From Bacteroidales bacterium (GTDB lineage: Bacteria; Bacteroidota; Bacteroidia; Bacteroidales; UBA932), in contig JAAYCA010000019.1 in the NCBI GenBank assembly GCA_012744435.1, positions 1-42,345 on the forward strand: a stretch of DNA of 42,345 bases. The letters are read 5' to 3'. Positions 1-7,872 of this stretch are shown one piece after another; position 1 is the stretch's first letter, and every line of letters starts with the position of its first letter. Made by a program: the position numbers and the translations under genes. Below the pieces are notes generated by a model, which searched no databases, had not been told where the DNA came from, and saw only the letters and a program-made list of their open reading frames with translations.

Positions 1-695
1 GAGCGGAGCAGCCGTACGGCAAGTCCGGTCAGCTCTTCCGCCGTCTCATAGGATTCCTCCCCTTTCGCGTCCAGCAGGTGAAAACCGCCAAGAACGGTAT
101 GGACGGGCCAGGGACAGGCTTCGAGAATATTCTCGAGACCATTGTGGGCGCAGCCCGTGAAGAGAAAACCATCGGAATACAAGGCCATTTCATGACGGAA
201 ATCATCCGGAACGGGGCGGCCATCACATTCCCTCAGCAGGTGGCGGTTACCCGAAGGGATTCCATGGGAATGAGGGATCCGGGTGATGACATGGATGCCT
301 CCGGCAATCTCCGGTGATCCTTCTGTCGGCACCATGCGTCCTTTCATCAAATCCAGGGGCCAGGACGCCGTAATGTCATGCATCCCACCCCGTGTAGAGA
401 AGAACTGTCCGCCGACAGCCTCCCGAGACACCAGCACCCGGGCTTTTCGGTTCAGCTCCAGGAATGTCCGAAGTCCTCCGGCATGATCCGCATGGCCGTG
501 CGAAAGGAAGACATAATCAACCCCGGAAAGATCCAGGTCCAACTTTTCTGCATGGCGGACGAAAAGATCGGATGCACCCGTGTCAAGCAGGATTTCCAGG
601 GTCCCGGATTGAAGCAGGACCGACAGGCCATGTTCCATCCGGAATCTTTCCGGATCCAACGTCCGGTTGTCAGAAAGAATGGTTACCGTTTGCAT
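1..695 (-). CDS. MBL-fold metallo-hydrolase (3' end beyond window)
   Basis: At least 231 codons run leftward off the window edge, so the C-terminus is missing. The protein begins MQTVTILSDN and carries the metallo-beta-lactamase zinc motif HGHADH at about residues 66-71, preceded by LLDTG and followed by AGGL. A later GCAHNGLENIL segment fits a further metal-ligand region. The layout resembles the COG1237 group of MBL-fold hydrolases (annotated by similarity to an archaeal aminobenzene 5'-phosphate synthase); the actual substrate cannot be read from sequence. No signal peptide is seen, so it is probably cytoplasmic. The start ATG (693-695) directly abuts the -33 element of the divergent promoter of the DUF1295 gene, so the two genes share a compact control region. 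The family call is firm; the substrate is unknown. Confidence 0.85.
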   Translation of the reverse strand, partial: MQTVTILSDNRTLDPERFRMEHGLSVLLQSGTLEILLDTGASDLFVRHAEKLDLDLSGVDYVFLSHGHADHAGGLRTFLELNRKARVLVSREAVGGQFFSTRGGMHDITASWPLDLMKGRMVPTEGSPEIAGGIHVITRIPHSHGIPSGNRHLLRECDGRPVPDDFRHEMALYSDGFLFTGCAHNGLENILEACPWPVHTVLGGFHLLDAKGEESYETAEELTGLAVRLLR

Positions 696-720
696 TGATT
701 CCTGCCGTTGTGTATCTTTG
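689..720 (+). promoter_or_regulatory. Bacteroidetes-type promoter of the DUF1295 gene
   Basis: TTTG (689-692), 20 bases, then TATCTTTG (713-720), an exact match to the Bacteroidota sigma-ABfr consensus. Transcription would start near 727, leaving about 20 bases of leader before the ATG at 747. Confidence 0.75.
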
Positions 721-735
721 TATCCGTAAAGATAC
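712..735. repeat. Inverted repeat over the divergent promoter region
   Basis: GTATCTTT (712-719) and AAAGATAC (728-735) are perfect 8-base arms around an 8-base spacer. They cover the -7 box and start point of the rightward promoter. The minus-strand arm also reads TATCTTTA, one base from a -7 box for the leftward MBL gene. The repeat may be an operator or simply two face-to-face -7 boxes. Confidence 0.5.
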
Positions 736-746
736 AACTTTTTAGC

Positions 747-1691
747 ATGAAGATGAACATCCCCCTGATGGGCACGCTGATCGGTCTGTCCATCATCGTT
801 TGTCCCCTCCTCTACATTTTCGTGGGACCCGCGCTGGACGCCGTGCAGCTGGACGTACTGAAAACCTTGGGCATCATCGCCGCCTGCAGCGCCGTTTACT
901 GCTTCGTCGTGGGCGAACTCACCGGCAACAACAGCCAGATGGACAAGCTCTGGAGCCTGCTTCCCATCGCCTATGCGTGGATCATCGCAGCCCGGGGAGG
1001 CATGAGCACCCGGCTGGTCGTCATGGCGGTCCTTGCCACCCTGTGGGGGGTGCGGCTCACCTTCAACTTCGCCCGCAAAGGGGCCTACCGGCTCAAGTTC
1101 TGGGAAGGCGAGGAAGACTACCGCTGGGGCGTCGTCCGCTCCGGTCCCGCTTTCCGCAAACGCTGGGCGTGGATGCTTTTCGACCTTTTGTTCATCTCCA
1201 TCTACCAGAATGCACTGGTGCTGATGATCACATTCCCGGCACTGGTCTCGATGAATGCCGCAAGGCCCTTCGGCTGGGTGGACGCCCTGGCGGCGGCCGG
1301 CATGTTCGGCTTCATCCTCCTCGAAACAATTGCGGATGAGCAGCAGTGGGTCTTCCAGACCCGAAAACATGAAATGCTCGCTGCCGGCCGGAAGCTGGAA
1401 GAGCTCCCCGCACCGTTCAACAAGGGATTCAATACCATCGGCTTGTGGAGCCGCAGCCGCCATCCCAATTATTTTGCCGAGCAGGGCATCTGGGTGGCCT
1501 TTTATGTCTTTTCCATCGGTGCCGGCACCGGCCTGTTCAACTGGAGCATCATCGGGGCGCTCCTGCTGATCGTGCTGTTCCTTGGCAGTTCAGCCCTGGC
1601 CGAGGAGATCAGCTCCGGGAAGTATCCCGGCTATCGCGACTACTGCAGCCGGGTTTCCAAATTCTTCCCATTGAAGAAATACGGTAAGTAA
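747..1691 (+). CDS. DUF1295 family membrane protein (steroid 5-alpha-reductase-like fold)
   Basis: A 314-residue integral membrane protein with several hydrophobic segments from residue 5 on. The C-terminal third holds the DUF1295 signature around residues 232-245 (GLWSRSRHPNYF), followed by EEISSGKYPGYRDYC near the end. The same arrangement occurs in the isoprenylcysteine methyltransferase/steroid 5-alpha-reductase superfamily, where the conserved Arg-His-Pro-Asn-Tyr region binds cofactor. The substrate is unknown. The start at ATG 747 is chosen because it lies about 20 bases after the predicted transcription start; upstream in-frame codons fall inside the promoter. The gene is monocistronic and ends before a hairpin terminator at 1719. 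Family confidence is high; biochemical role is open. Confidence 0.88.
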   Translation: MKMNIPLMGTLIGLSIIVCPLLYIFVGPALDAVQLDVLKTLGIIAACSAVYCFVVGELTGNNSQMDKLWSLLPIAYAWIIAARGGMSTRLVVMAVLATLWGVRLTFNFARKGAYRLKFWEGEEDYRWGVVRSGPAFRKRWAWMLFDLLFISIYQNALVLMITFPALVSMNAARPFGWVDALAAAGMFGFILLETIADEQQWVFQTRKHEMLAAGRKLEELPAPFNKGFNTIGLWSRSRHPNYFAEQGIWVAFYVFSIGAGTGLFNWSIIGALLLIVLFLGSSALAEEISSGKYPGYRDYCSRVSKFFPLKKYGK

Positions 1692-1718
1692 GTCCAGGTT
1701 GAACCCAGGACATGAACG

Positions 1719-1755
1719 CATCCTCCTCGCAAGGGAGGATGTGGTGTTTTGTTGT
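1719..1755 (+). terminator. Rho-independent-like terminator
   Basis: CATCCTCC (1719-1726) pairs perfectly with GGAGGATG (1734-1741) across a 7-base loop and is followed by a T-rich tract (tggtgttttgttgttt). Confidence 0.6.
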
Positions 1756-1791
1756 TTCATGCCGGAAAAATCTTGTTTTTCAAAAGGAAAT

Positions 1792-1822
1792 TTTGTAATT
1801 CAAATTTTTCTTCTTACATTTG
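1792..1822 (+). promoter_or_regulatory. Promoter of the HigB-like operon
   Basis: TTTG (1792-1795), 19 bases, TACATTTG (1815-1822). The start point falls within a few bases of the GTG at 1827, so the toxin mRNA would be leaderless or start translation at ATG 1854. Confidence 0.65.
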
Positions 1823-1826
1823 GCCT

Positions 1827-2093
1827 GTGCGAATTTTTACCGAACAACCGCTGATGGAGTTTATCTGTGATCATCCGGAGACGAAAACCGCTCTCCAGGA
1901 GTGGGCGTCTGTGGCCAAGAAAAGCCAATGGACCTGCTTCGAGGATGTGAAAGACAGCTTCACAGACGTCAGCAGCATGGGAGACCAGCAATACATCTTC
2001 AAGCTCCTCGGCGACCGCTGCCGGCTCATCGCCGTCATCAACTTCACGATCCAGCTCATCAACATCCGATCCCTCGGGACCACCACGGCATAA
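1827..2093 (+). CDS. HigB-family (PF09907-like) toxin, C-terminally shortened
   Basis: An 88-residue protein starting VRIFTEQPLMEF and running through ALQEWASVAKKSQW, FEDVKDSF and CRLIAVINF to IRSLGT. This matches the order of motifs in HigB-type mRNA interferases of the PF09907 family, which act with a HigA antitoxin. The family normally continues past the final Gly-Thr with a conserved His-x-Glu-Tyr-Asp-x-Ile stretch; here the frame stops after GTTTA, so those residues are absent. The GTG at 1827 is chosen because the family's N-terminus begins at that Arg-Ile; ATG 1854 is the alternative. HigA lies downstream at 2517, but a secreted-protein gene sits between. The truncation suggests the toxin may be inactive. 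Confidence 0.65.
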   Translation: MRIFTEQPLMEFICDHPETKTALQEWASVAKKSQWTCFEDVKDSFTDVSSMGDQQYIFKLLGDRCRLIAVINFTIQLINIRSLGTTTA

Positions 2094-2118
2094 AACTAAA
2101 CCATAAATAATTACAGCC

Positions 2119-2520
2119 ATGCTCAAAAAAACCGCCACGCTCTTTGTTTTCCTTGTCCTCCTGGCCGGATCCGCCTTCGCGCAAGACAAGTTTGCCGCAC
2201 GCTATGCACCCGGACGCGAGCAACTCGCGGAAGACACCTTCAAGCAACTTGTGGAAATGTCCTCAAGCTATGACCAGCTCAACATGGCCGCAGACCTCGC
2301 TGCCTGCACGAAAGCCATCGAAGACTACCCCGACCTGCGCTCCGCGCTGCTCGAGAACATCATCTTCGCCTACTGCCACGTGCCCGACTCCCTCAAGACG
2401 GAAGAGAACCTCCTGGTCAACAAGCTCGACGGCAAGCGTTTCTACGCCGCAAGGTCCAGTGAGAAATGGGATAAACTCGGAGAACTCTATCTCGCAAAAC
2501 GGATGGAGATTAGCGAATGA
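2119..2520 (+). CDS. Small secreted protein of unknown function between toxin and antitoxin genes
   Basis: A 133-residue protein with a clear signal peptide (MLKKTATLFVFLVLLAGSAFA, cleavage probably before Gln-Asp). The mature chain is alpha-helical looking, with no recognised domain. The ATG follows an AT-rich leader (taaaccataaataattacagcc), typical of Bacteroidota starts. Its stop overlaps the start of higA (ATGA at 2517-2520), so the two are likely translationally coupled. The last 20 residues contain EKWDKLGELYLAKR. The Lys-Trp-Asp-Lys-Leu part loosely resembles the Glu-Tyr-Asp-Lys-Ile tail missing from the upstream HigB. It could therefore be a fusion product of an insertion into higB. 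That idea is inference; the secreted nature is well supported. Confidence 0.7.
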   Translation: MLKKTATLFVFLVLLAGSAFAQDKFAARYAPGREQLAEDTFKQLVEMSSSYDQLNMAADLAACTKAIEDYPDLRSALLENIIFAYCHVPDSLKTEENLLVNKLDGKRFYAARSSEKWDKLGELYLAKRMEISE

Positions 2521-2882
2521 CCCGGATTACCACAAAAGAGCAATACGAATGGGCCATACAAAGGGTAGAGCAACTTCTGCCCTTTGTAAACGACAATACC
2601 CCCAGGAACGACCCCGCAAGTATTGAACTCGAGCTGCTTTCAAACCTGGTCGCAGACTATTCCGAAGAAGTCTTCGACATCGGTGAACCCAGCCTGAAAG
2701 AGGTCCTCAAGCTCAGGATGCACGAGCTCGGGCTCAATCAGAAAGACCTTGCCAAATTGCTGGAAGTCAGTCCTTCCAGGGTAAATGACTATTTCACGGG
2801 GCGCGCGGAACCTACCCTGAAAACCGCGAAAAAAATCTATCAGAAACTGAAGATATCTCCTGCAATCATCCTGTCTTCCTGA
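2517..2882 (+). CDS. higA: HigA-type antitoxin with XRE helix-turn-helix domain
   Basis: A 121-residue protein. The N-terminal half (ITTKEQYEWAIQRVEQLL, then PASIELELLSNLVADYSEE) matches the HigA-type antitoxin region seen with PF09907 toxins. The C-terminal half (about residues 60-115) is a Cro/C1-type helix-turn-helix: LKEVLKLRMHELGLNQKDLAKLL, then SPSRVNDYFTGRAEPTL. It would neutralise the toxin and repress the operon promoter at 1792-1822. It overlaps the upstream secreted-protein gene by four bases and is followed by a GC-rich hairpin at 2900. In intact systems it directly follows higB; here one gene intervenes. Confidence 0.82.
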   Translation: MTRITTKEQYEWAIQRVEQLLPFVNDNTPRNDPASIELELLSNLVADYSEEVFDIGEPSLKEVLKLRMHELGLNQKDLAKLLEVSPSRVNDYFTGRAEPTLKTAKKIYQKLKISPAIILSS

Positions 2883-2899
2883 CATTGTTGATAACTTTC

Positions 2900-2930
2900 G
2901 GCCCGGATTCCGGGCCGGATTTGCTTTTTA
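2900..2930 (+). terminator. Hairpin with T-rich tail after higA
   Basis: GGCCCGG (2900-2906) pairs with CCGGGCC (2910-2916) across ATT and is followed by ggatttgctttttac. The tail overlaps the -33 element of the next promoter. Confidence 0.5.
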
Positions 2931-2952
2931 CAGGTAAAAATATGTATTTTTG
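2920..2952 (+). promoter_or_regulatory. Promoter of the DUF1846 gene
   Basis: TTTG (2920-2923), 21 bases, TATTTTTG (2945-2952). The ATG at 2981 lies 28 bases beyond the -7 box. Confidence 0.65.
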
Positions 2953-2980
2953 TAACCCGTATTCAACTATATCGATTCTT

Positions 2981-4477
2981 ATGCAATACGGGTTCGACAA
3001 CGGGAAGTATCTCAAGATCCAATCGGAACACATCAAGGAACGCATCGCCAAATTCGGCGACAAGCTTTACATGGAGTTTGGCGGCAAGCTCTTTGACGAC
3101 TATCATGCCAGCCGTGTGCTGCCGGGATTCGAGCCGGACAGCAAGTTCAAGATGCTGATGCAGCTGAAGGACGACCTGGAGATCGTCATCGTGATCAGCG
3201 CGGTGGACATCGAAAAGAACAAGATCCGCAACGACCTGGGTATCACCTACGACGTGGACGTGCTGCGCCTCCGTGACGAATTCATGGACCGCGGCTTCAG
3301 TGTCAACAGCGTCGTCGTCACGCACTACAACGGCCAGGCCAGCGCGGACGCCTACCGCAAGCGACTGGAGCGCATGGATATCCGGGTCTATTACCACCAC
3401 ACCATCGCAGGCTATCCCAACAACGTGGCCCTGATCGACTCCGACGAAGGATTCGGCAAGAACGACTACGTGCAGACGACCCGGCCGCTGATCGTCGTGA
3501 CGGCACCCGGTCCCGGCAGCGGCAAGATGGCCGTCTGCCTGAGCCAGCTCTATCAGGAAAACAAGCGCGGCATCAAGGCCGGCTACGCCAAATTCGAGAC
3601 CTTCCCCGTCTGGAGCCTCCCGCTGAACCACCCGGTCAACGTCGCATATGAAGCCGCGACGGCCGATCTGGAGGACGTCAACATGATCGATCCCTTCCAC
3701 CTGGACTCCTATGGCGAGACCGCGGTCAACTACAACCGTGACGTGGAGATATTCCCGGTCATGAACGCCCTGTTCGACGACATCTACGGCGCCTCTCCGT
3801 ACAAATCCCCGACCGACATGGGCGTCAACATGATCGGGTCCTGCATCTGCGACGACGACGTGTGCTGCGAGGCCGCCCGGCAGGAAATCATCCGCCGCTA
3901 TTACTCCGCCCTGTGCAAATTCGCCGATGGCAAGGCCACGGAATCGGAGGTGAACAAGATTGCCCTGCTGATGAAGAAAGCCAAGATCACCACGGCCGAC
4001 CGCAAGACCACGGTGGCGGCCCACGAACGCCTGGAGAAAGCCGGCGGCGCCACGGCAGCCATCGAGCTGGAGGACGGGACCATCCTGACGGCGGAAACCT
4101 CTCCCCTGCTCGGCCCCAGTGCGGCGCTTCTGCTCAACGCGGTCAAGCATCTGGCAGGCATCCCTCACAACGTCAAGCTGATTCCCAAAACCATGATCGC
4201 TCCGATCCAGAAGACCAAGGTCACTTACCTGCACGGACACAACCCGCGTCTGCACACGGACGAAGTCCTGGTCACGATCTCCATGATGAGCCTGCTGGAC
4301 GAAAACTGCAAGCTGGCGCTCGACCAGCTGCCCAAGCTCAAAGGGGCCCAGGTGCACTCCACCGTCATGCTGAGCGAGGTGGACTGCAAGACGTTCAAGA
4401 AGCTGGGGATCGAGCTCACCTGCGACCCTGTCCGCAAGATGAAGGATCCCAAGACCTGCGTCGAAGAGGAGCTCTGA
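2981..4477 (+). CDS. DUF1846/UPF0371 family cytoplasmic protein
   Basis: A 498-residue soluble protein, a full-length match to the UPF0371/DUF1846 family. Recognisable family blocks include MQYGFDNGKYLKIQS, DKLYMEFGGKL, VTAPGPGSGKMAVCLSQLY, FETFPVWSLPLNHPVN, MIDPFHLDSYGE and QEIIRRYY. The GPGSGK segment is P-loop-like, but the family has no firmly established biochemical activity. ATG 2981 is preferred over the in-frame ATG at 2942, which lies inside the promoter and adds residues unlike the family N-terminus. The gene is monocistronic and converges on the GH9 gene with a single base between the two stop codons. Confidence 0.9.
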   Translation: MQYGFDNGKYLKIQSEHIKERIAKFGDKLYMEFGGKLFDDYHASRVLPGFEPDSKFKMLMQLKDDLEIVIVISAVDIEKNKIRNDLGITYDVDVLRLRDEFMDRGFSVNSVVVTHYNGQASADAYRKRLERMDIRVYYHHTIAGYPNNVALIDSDEGFGKNDYVQTTRPLIVVTAPGPGSGKMAVCLSQLYQENKRGIKAGYAKFETFPVWSLPLNHPVNVAYEAATADLEDVNMIDPFHLDSYGETAVNYNRDVEIFPVMNALFDDIYGASPYKSPTDMGVNMIGSCICDDDVCCEAARQEIIRRYYSALCKFADGKATESEVNKIALLMKKAKITTADRKTTVAAHERLEKAGGATAAIELEDGTILTAETSPLLGPSAALLLNAVKHLAGIPHNVKLIPKTMIAPIQKTKVTYLHGHNPRLHTDEVLVTISMMSLLDENCKLALDQLPKLKGAQVHSTVMLSEVDCKTFKKLGIELTCDPVRKMKDPKTCVEEEL

Positions 4478-4478
4478 G

Positions 4479-7007
4479 CTAGCGTACCAGATTCTGCAGC
4501 GCAGCGCCGAAAATCAGGTAGGAAGTATTTCCGGCGATCGTGCCTTCGTTCTGACCCCAGAGGAACGGCCAGTCGTCGTAGTTCTCGAAGTGGTCCGGAA
4601 TCCGGAACAGCACGCCGGGAGCCACGTTGCCGGGAATGAAGGAGAAGTCCGCGCGGTTGTTGCCGTAGAACACTTCCTTGGGCCGGGTGGCGCCGACGGC
4701 GGCCACCAGCGAGTAGTTGTGGTACGGATGGCATCCGAACAGATAGCCCGCTGCCTTCAGGGCGTACTCCGGTCCGACAATCTCGGGGAAATACTTGCTG
4801 GCAAACGCCGCCGTGGTGCCGAAACTGACCACGCTGCCGCTGGACGCCCAGTTGCCCAGTCCGATCGGCACGCCATAAGGATTGTCTTCCTCCATGCCGT
4901 CCAGATATTCCTTGTACTGCTGCACATACGGGACCAGGCGTTCCCTGTAAGCTGCATCCAGGTGCGGGATGGCGTCCAGGGCCGGCTGGATGGCCGACTG
5001 GACGTTTCGGTCCAGGGCCGGCCAGATCTGCTCCTGGAAATCGTCCAGATAGTGCTGCTCCCCGGTCGAGACGTACAGCTGCAAGTTGGTGGACATGTTG
5101 CCGAAGCCGACACGGCCGCGGTTGCCGCCTCCCATGGGACTGCGCTGCATCAACTCGGTTCCCTCCCTCATCAGGCGCTTGGACTGGGTCAGGGCGCGCC
5201 GGGCAAGGTCGTCGTTATAGCCCGTCAGGGCACGGCTGGCCGCCGCGAACATCGTCGCAGCCTGGAGATCCAGGAAGGGGTTGCGGGTCGTAAACGCCCA
5301 CATGTCGTCCGGGGTACCGCTGGACTTGCCGTCCGCCGATTTCTCATACGGTTTCAGGCGCGGGTCGTAGTGGAGTCCGTCGGTGATCGCAGCCGCGTCG
5401 CCGAGATGGTGGTAATTGTCCAGGACGGAATTCGACAGGGTCTGGGCCATGTGCCCGATGTTCTCGGCCTGGGCGACCAGATTCAGGGTGCCGTGCTCGA
5501 TGTACTGCAGCACGTCGGGAATGCCGTCCGGACGGTGCAGGTCCACGTAGCGCTGCTCTTCGCTGACAAAGGTCTGGTCGCGCATCGGCTTGAAGCGCTC
5601 CCAGGCTGAGACGAGGTTTTGCACCACGCTGATGTTGGAGCCGGTCTCGATGTCGAAATCGCCGGCATCGAAGAAGCCGCCGACATTCAGGCCGGGGATC
5701 AGCTGCAATGCCTTATACTTCGTGTCGATGGGGCCCTGGCCGTGCAGGTCGAAATGGTCGGTGTTGGCCGGTGCCTGCAGGTAGCCTTCCTTGAAGGGTT
5801 CGCCGTGCCATACCCGGTACCCTTCGTTGACCATCATGTGGTTCATGTGGATGGGGATCCAGACGTCGCTCGTGGCGTCGGTGATCCGGTCCAGCACATC
5901 TTCTCCGATGATGAAATTGTCGGTCTGCACCCTACCGTAGCGGAGGAAGTACACCCCCGGCTCCTGCATGGAAGAAAAATCGAATCTGGCGTAGTGGTAC
6001 TTATAATAGTCGCCCCAGGAGCGCACCGGTCCGGAAAAGACGCGGGCCTCCGTCCCGTCGGCGCCCACGCGCCAAACTTCCGCGCTGGCGCGCGGCTTGT
6101 CCATCTTGTCCAGCTCGATAACGGCGACCTTCGGCTGTTCCGGCAGGTAGCCTACCTGGGAGAAGCCCACATTGGGTTCACGCACCCAGCCGGCAACCGA
6201 ATTCGGCTCCACGGTCCAGCTCAGGACCTTGCCGGTCTTGCCGGCGGGCAGCAGACTGCGCAGCACATACCAGCCGTTCTGGGCCAGCAGGCGACCATCA
6301 TACAGCATCAGCTCGGCGTCCTCGGAATGCACCTTGATCATGCGCCCGGGAGCATCGGGCGCCGCCACGAGACTGTGGCCGACCGCGATCGGCAGCGGAT
6401 CCACAAAACGGCCGGTACCCCGGTCATCATAGGTCCGGTAGCCCTTGAACTGCTTGACTTTCTCGTCGTTGGGACGCGTCACCGTGGGACTCGCCGCATA
6501 GCGCGGGAAACGGTTCGCCTTGCCATCCATCAGGTAAGCCTTGTTCCAATACTGCGACGGCAGGAACTCGAGGTTCAGGCCGGCGTCGCCTTCCAGCTCC
6601 GCCGGCAGCGGCTTGTCCAGCCAGACGTCGATCCGCACGGCTTTTCCCTCGGCGGTGACGACCACCCGGGAATCGAAATCATAATCCGGATAACGGAGGC
6701 CGACTTCGATCGTGCCCGCCTCGGCGTCCACGTTGCGGAAGCTCGTCTCCGGGACCAGGTCCCACTGCTCCGGGGTGTTGACGAGGCGGACGGCGCCGCC
6801 CTGTACGGTACGGACGCCGTGGTGGATAATCTCGATACCGGAGTTCTTCTCGTCGTTGAAGCCCCCGGAGAAGGTGTTGCTGTACACGAGGACGTTCACG
6901 CCGCGCCGCTCGAAATACTCCAGGTCATTGAGCTCGAGACCGGCATCGGAGGTGCGGGCACAGGCCGCCAGCAGCAGGGGAAGGATCAGAAAGGCGATTT
7001 TTTTCAT
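4479..7007 (-). CDS. GH9 family endo-beta-glucanase, lipoprotein
   Basis: An 842-residue protein beginning MKKIAFLILPLLLAACAR, a lipoprotein signal with lipobox LAAC. An N-terminal beta-sandwich (CelD-type Ig-like, with NVGFSQVGYLPEQPKVAVIE) precedes a GH9 catalytic (alpha/alpha)6 barrel. The barrel shows the GGFFDAGDFD motif near residue 440, which holds the catalytic aspartates. It also has a degenerate family block at LFGCHPYHNYSL and the acid/base Glu region QNEGTIAG near residue 821. It should cleave internal beta-1,4-glucosidic bonds of cellulose-like or xyloglucan backbones. After the lipid-bearing Cys the sequence is ARTSDAG, not a run of acidic residues, so surface export is not indicated. 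The upstream ATG at 7058 is rejected because it precedes the signal peptide and spans the -7 box. No dockerin or SusCD neighbours. Confidence 0.9.
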   Translation of the reverse strand: MKKIAFLILPLLLAACARTSDAGLELNDLEYFERRGVNVLVYSNTFSGGFNDEKNSGIEIIHHGVRTVQGGAVRLVNTPEQWDLVPETSFRNVDAEAGTIEVGLRYPDYDFDSRVVVTAEGKAVRIDVWLDKPLPAELEGDAGLNLEFLPSQYWNKAYLMDGKANRFPRYAASPTVTRPNDEKVKQFKGYRTYDDRGTGRFVDPLPIAVGHSLVAAPDAPGRMIKVHSEDAELMLYDGRLLAQNGWYVLRSLLPAGKTGKVLSWTVEPNSVAGWVREPNVGFSQVGYLPEQPKVAVIELDKMDKPRASAEVWRVGADGTEARVFSGPVRSWGDYYKYHYARFDFSSMQEPGVYFLRYGRVQTDNFIIGEDVLDRITDATSDVWIPIHMNHMMVNEGYRVWHGEPFKEGYLQAPANTDHFDLHGQGPIDTKYKALQLIPGLNVGGFFDAGDFDIETGSNISVVQNLVSAWERFKPMRDQTFVSEEQRYVDLHRPDGIPDVLQYIEHGTLNLVAQAENIGHMAQTLSNSVLDNYHHLGDAAAITDGLHYDPRLKPYEKSADGKSSGTPDDMWAFTTRNPFLDLQAATMFAAASRALTGYNDDLARRALTQSKRLMREGTELMQRSPMGGGNRGRVGFGNMSTNLQLYVSTGEQHYLDDFQEQIWPALDRNVQSAIQPALDAIPHLDAAYRERLVPYVQQYKEYLDGMEEDNPYGVPIGLGNWASSGSVVSFGTTAAFASKYFPEIVGPEYALKAAGYLFGCHPYHNYSLVAAVGATRPKEVFYGNNRADFSFIPGNVAPGVLFRIPDHFENYDDWPFLWGQNEGTIAGNTSYLIFGAALQNLVR

Positions 7008-7028
7008 ATGGAAATGGATGGATTTTCC

Positions 7029-7036
7029 CAAAGATA
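7029..7036 (-). promoter_or_regulatory. -7 box of the GH9 gene
   Basis: TATCTTTG on the minus strand, 21 bases before the ATG at 7007. No convincing TTTG -33 element is seen at the expected distance. Confidence 0.5.
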
Positions 7037-7091
7037 GGACAAAAAAGGGCGCATTCATGCACCTTTTGCATCAAGAGCTTCAACTATCGTT

Positions 7092-7817
7092 TCAACGTTT
7101 CTCAAAATGCTGGTAATCCTTCCCGGCGGGCCAGTTCCCTCCCCAGCTGAATCCGTGCTCGAGGAAGAGCCGGAAGCAGAGGTCATCGCGGTCGATCTTG
7201 TGCGGAAAGTCCTGGCTCCGGTCCACGTAAGGCTGTCCCTCCGCCGGCATGACCATGCCGCGGCGGTTGATGTAGGGATTCTCCAGGGGATTCACATCCA
7301 CGGCCATGCCGAGTGCGTGACGCGAGAGGCGGTTCGTTCCCGGCACCGTCCGGAAATTGAAGCAGGACGTGTTGTCCGCCCGCATCGATTCGTCGTCGGA
7401 CCCGCCGAAATCATCCACCAGCCGGATGCTGCAAATCGGGTATTTCGCCTCATAGAGCGCCTGAAAGATCTCCAGCAGGTCATCGGCGATGGCGGCATTG
7501 CAGACCATCTCCCCCGTCCGGGGCAATCCGTCGAAATCCACGTACGAAAGCCGCAGGTATCGCAGTTCCGACAGGCTGGTCGAAGCCCCCTCCGGATAGG
7601 TTTTCCCGCGCATGCGCGCTTCCACCTCCGGGGGGATCGCTTCCGCACTGAACACGGGTTCAAAAGGGGCCTCTGCGACTTCCACATCCACTTCCGAGGC
7701 CGTCGCTCCGGGTAGGGCCAGACCGGCCGTCCCGGCGCCGCGCTGGCGACAGCCGGCAAGCGACAGAAGGGACACAAAGAACAGGCAACGCACGGCAACG
7801 GCAGAAACAGCAGACAT
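7092..7817 (-). CDS. M15-family metallopeptidase (D-Ala-D-Ala carboxypeptidase-like) lipoprotein
   Basis: A 241-residue protein starting MSAVSAVAVRCLFFVSLLSLAGC, a lipoprotein signal with lipobox LAGC. The catalytic domain shows the M15 zinc signature SRHALGMAVDVNP near residue 168 (His and Asp ligands). A second histidine lies in the C-terminal KDYQHFEK. LRYLRLSYVDFDGLPRTGEMVCN is the typical N-terminal region of the M15C-type group. It probably trims peptidoglycan peptides in the periplasm. ATG 7817 is chosen because the upstream alternative is TTG and lies within the promoter. A TATATTTG -7 box on the minus strand (7839-7846) fits. It is divergent from the polymerase gene at 7873, sharing a 55-base region. 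Confidence 0.85.
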   Translation of the reverse strand: MSAVSAVAVRCLFFVSLLSLAGCRQRGAGTAGLALPGATASEVDVEVAEAPFEPVFSAEAIPPEVEARMRGKTYPEGASTSLSELRYLRLSYVDFDGLPRTGEMVCNAAIADDLLEIFQALYEAKYPICSIRLVDDFGGSDDESMRADNTSCFNFRTVPGTNRLSRHALGMAVDVNPLENPYINRRGMVMPAEGQPYVDRSQDFPHKIDRDDLCFRLFLEHGFSWGGNWPAGKDYQHFEKR

Positions 7818-7838
7818 GGAAGATAAGGGGATTTTCAA

Positions 7839-7846
7839 CAAATATA
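7839..7846 (-). promoter_or_regulatory. -7 box of the M15 peptidase gene
   Basis: TATATTTG on the minus strand, 21 bases before the ATG at 7817. The -33 region is weak. Confidence 0.45.
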
Positions 7847-7872
7847 CAAAATATTATTGCTAACTTTCCCTT

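Noticed and set aside
708..746. Upstream TTG start for the DUF1295 gene
   Set aside because: It lies within the promoter and before the predicted transcription start.
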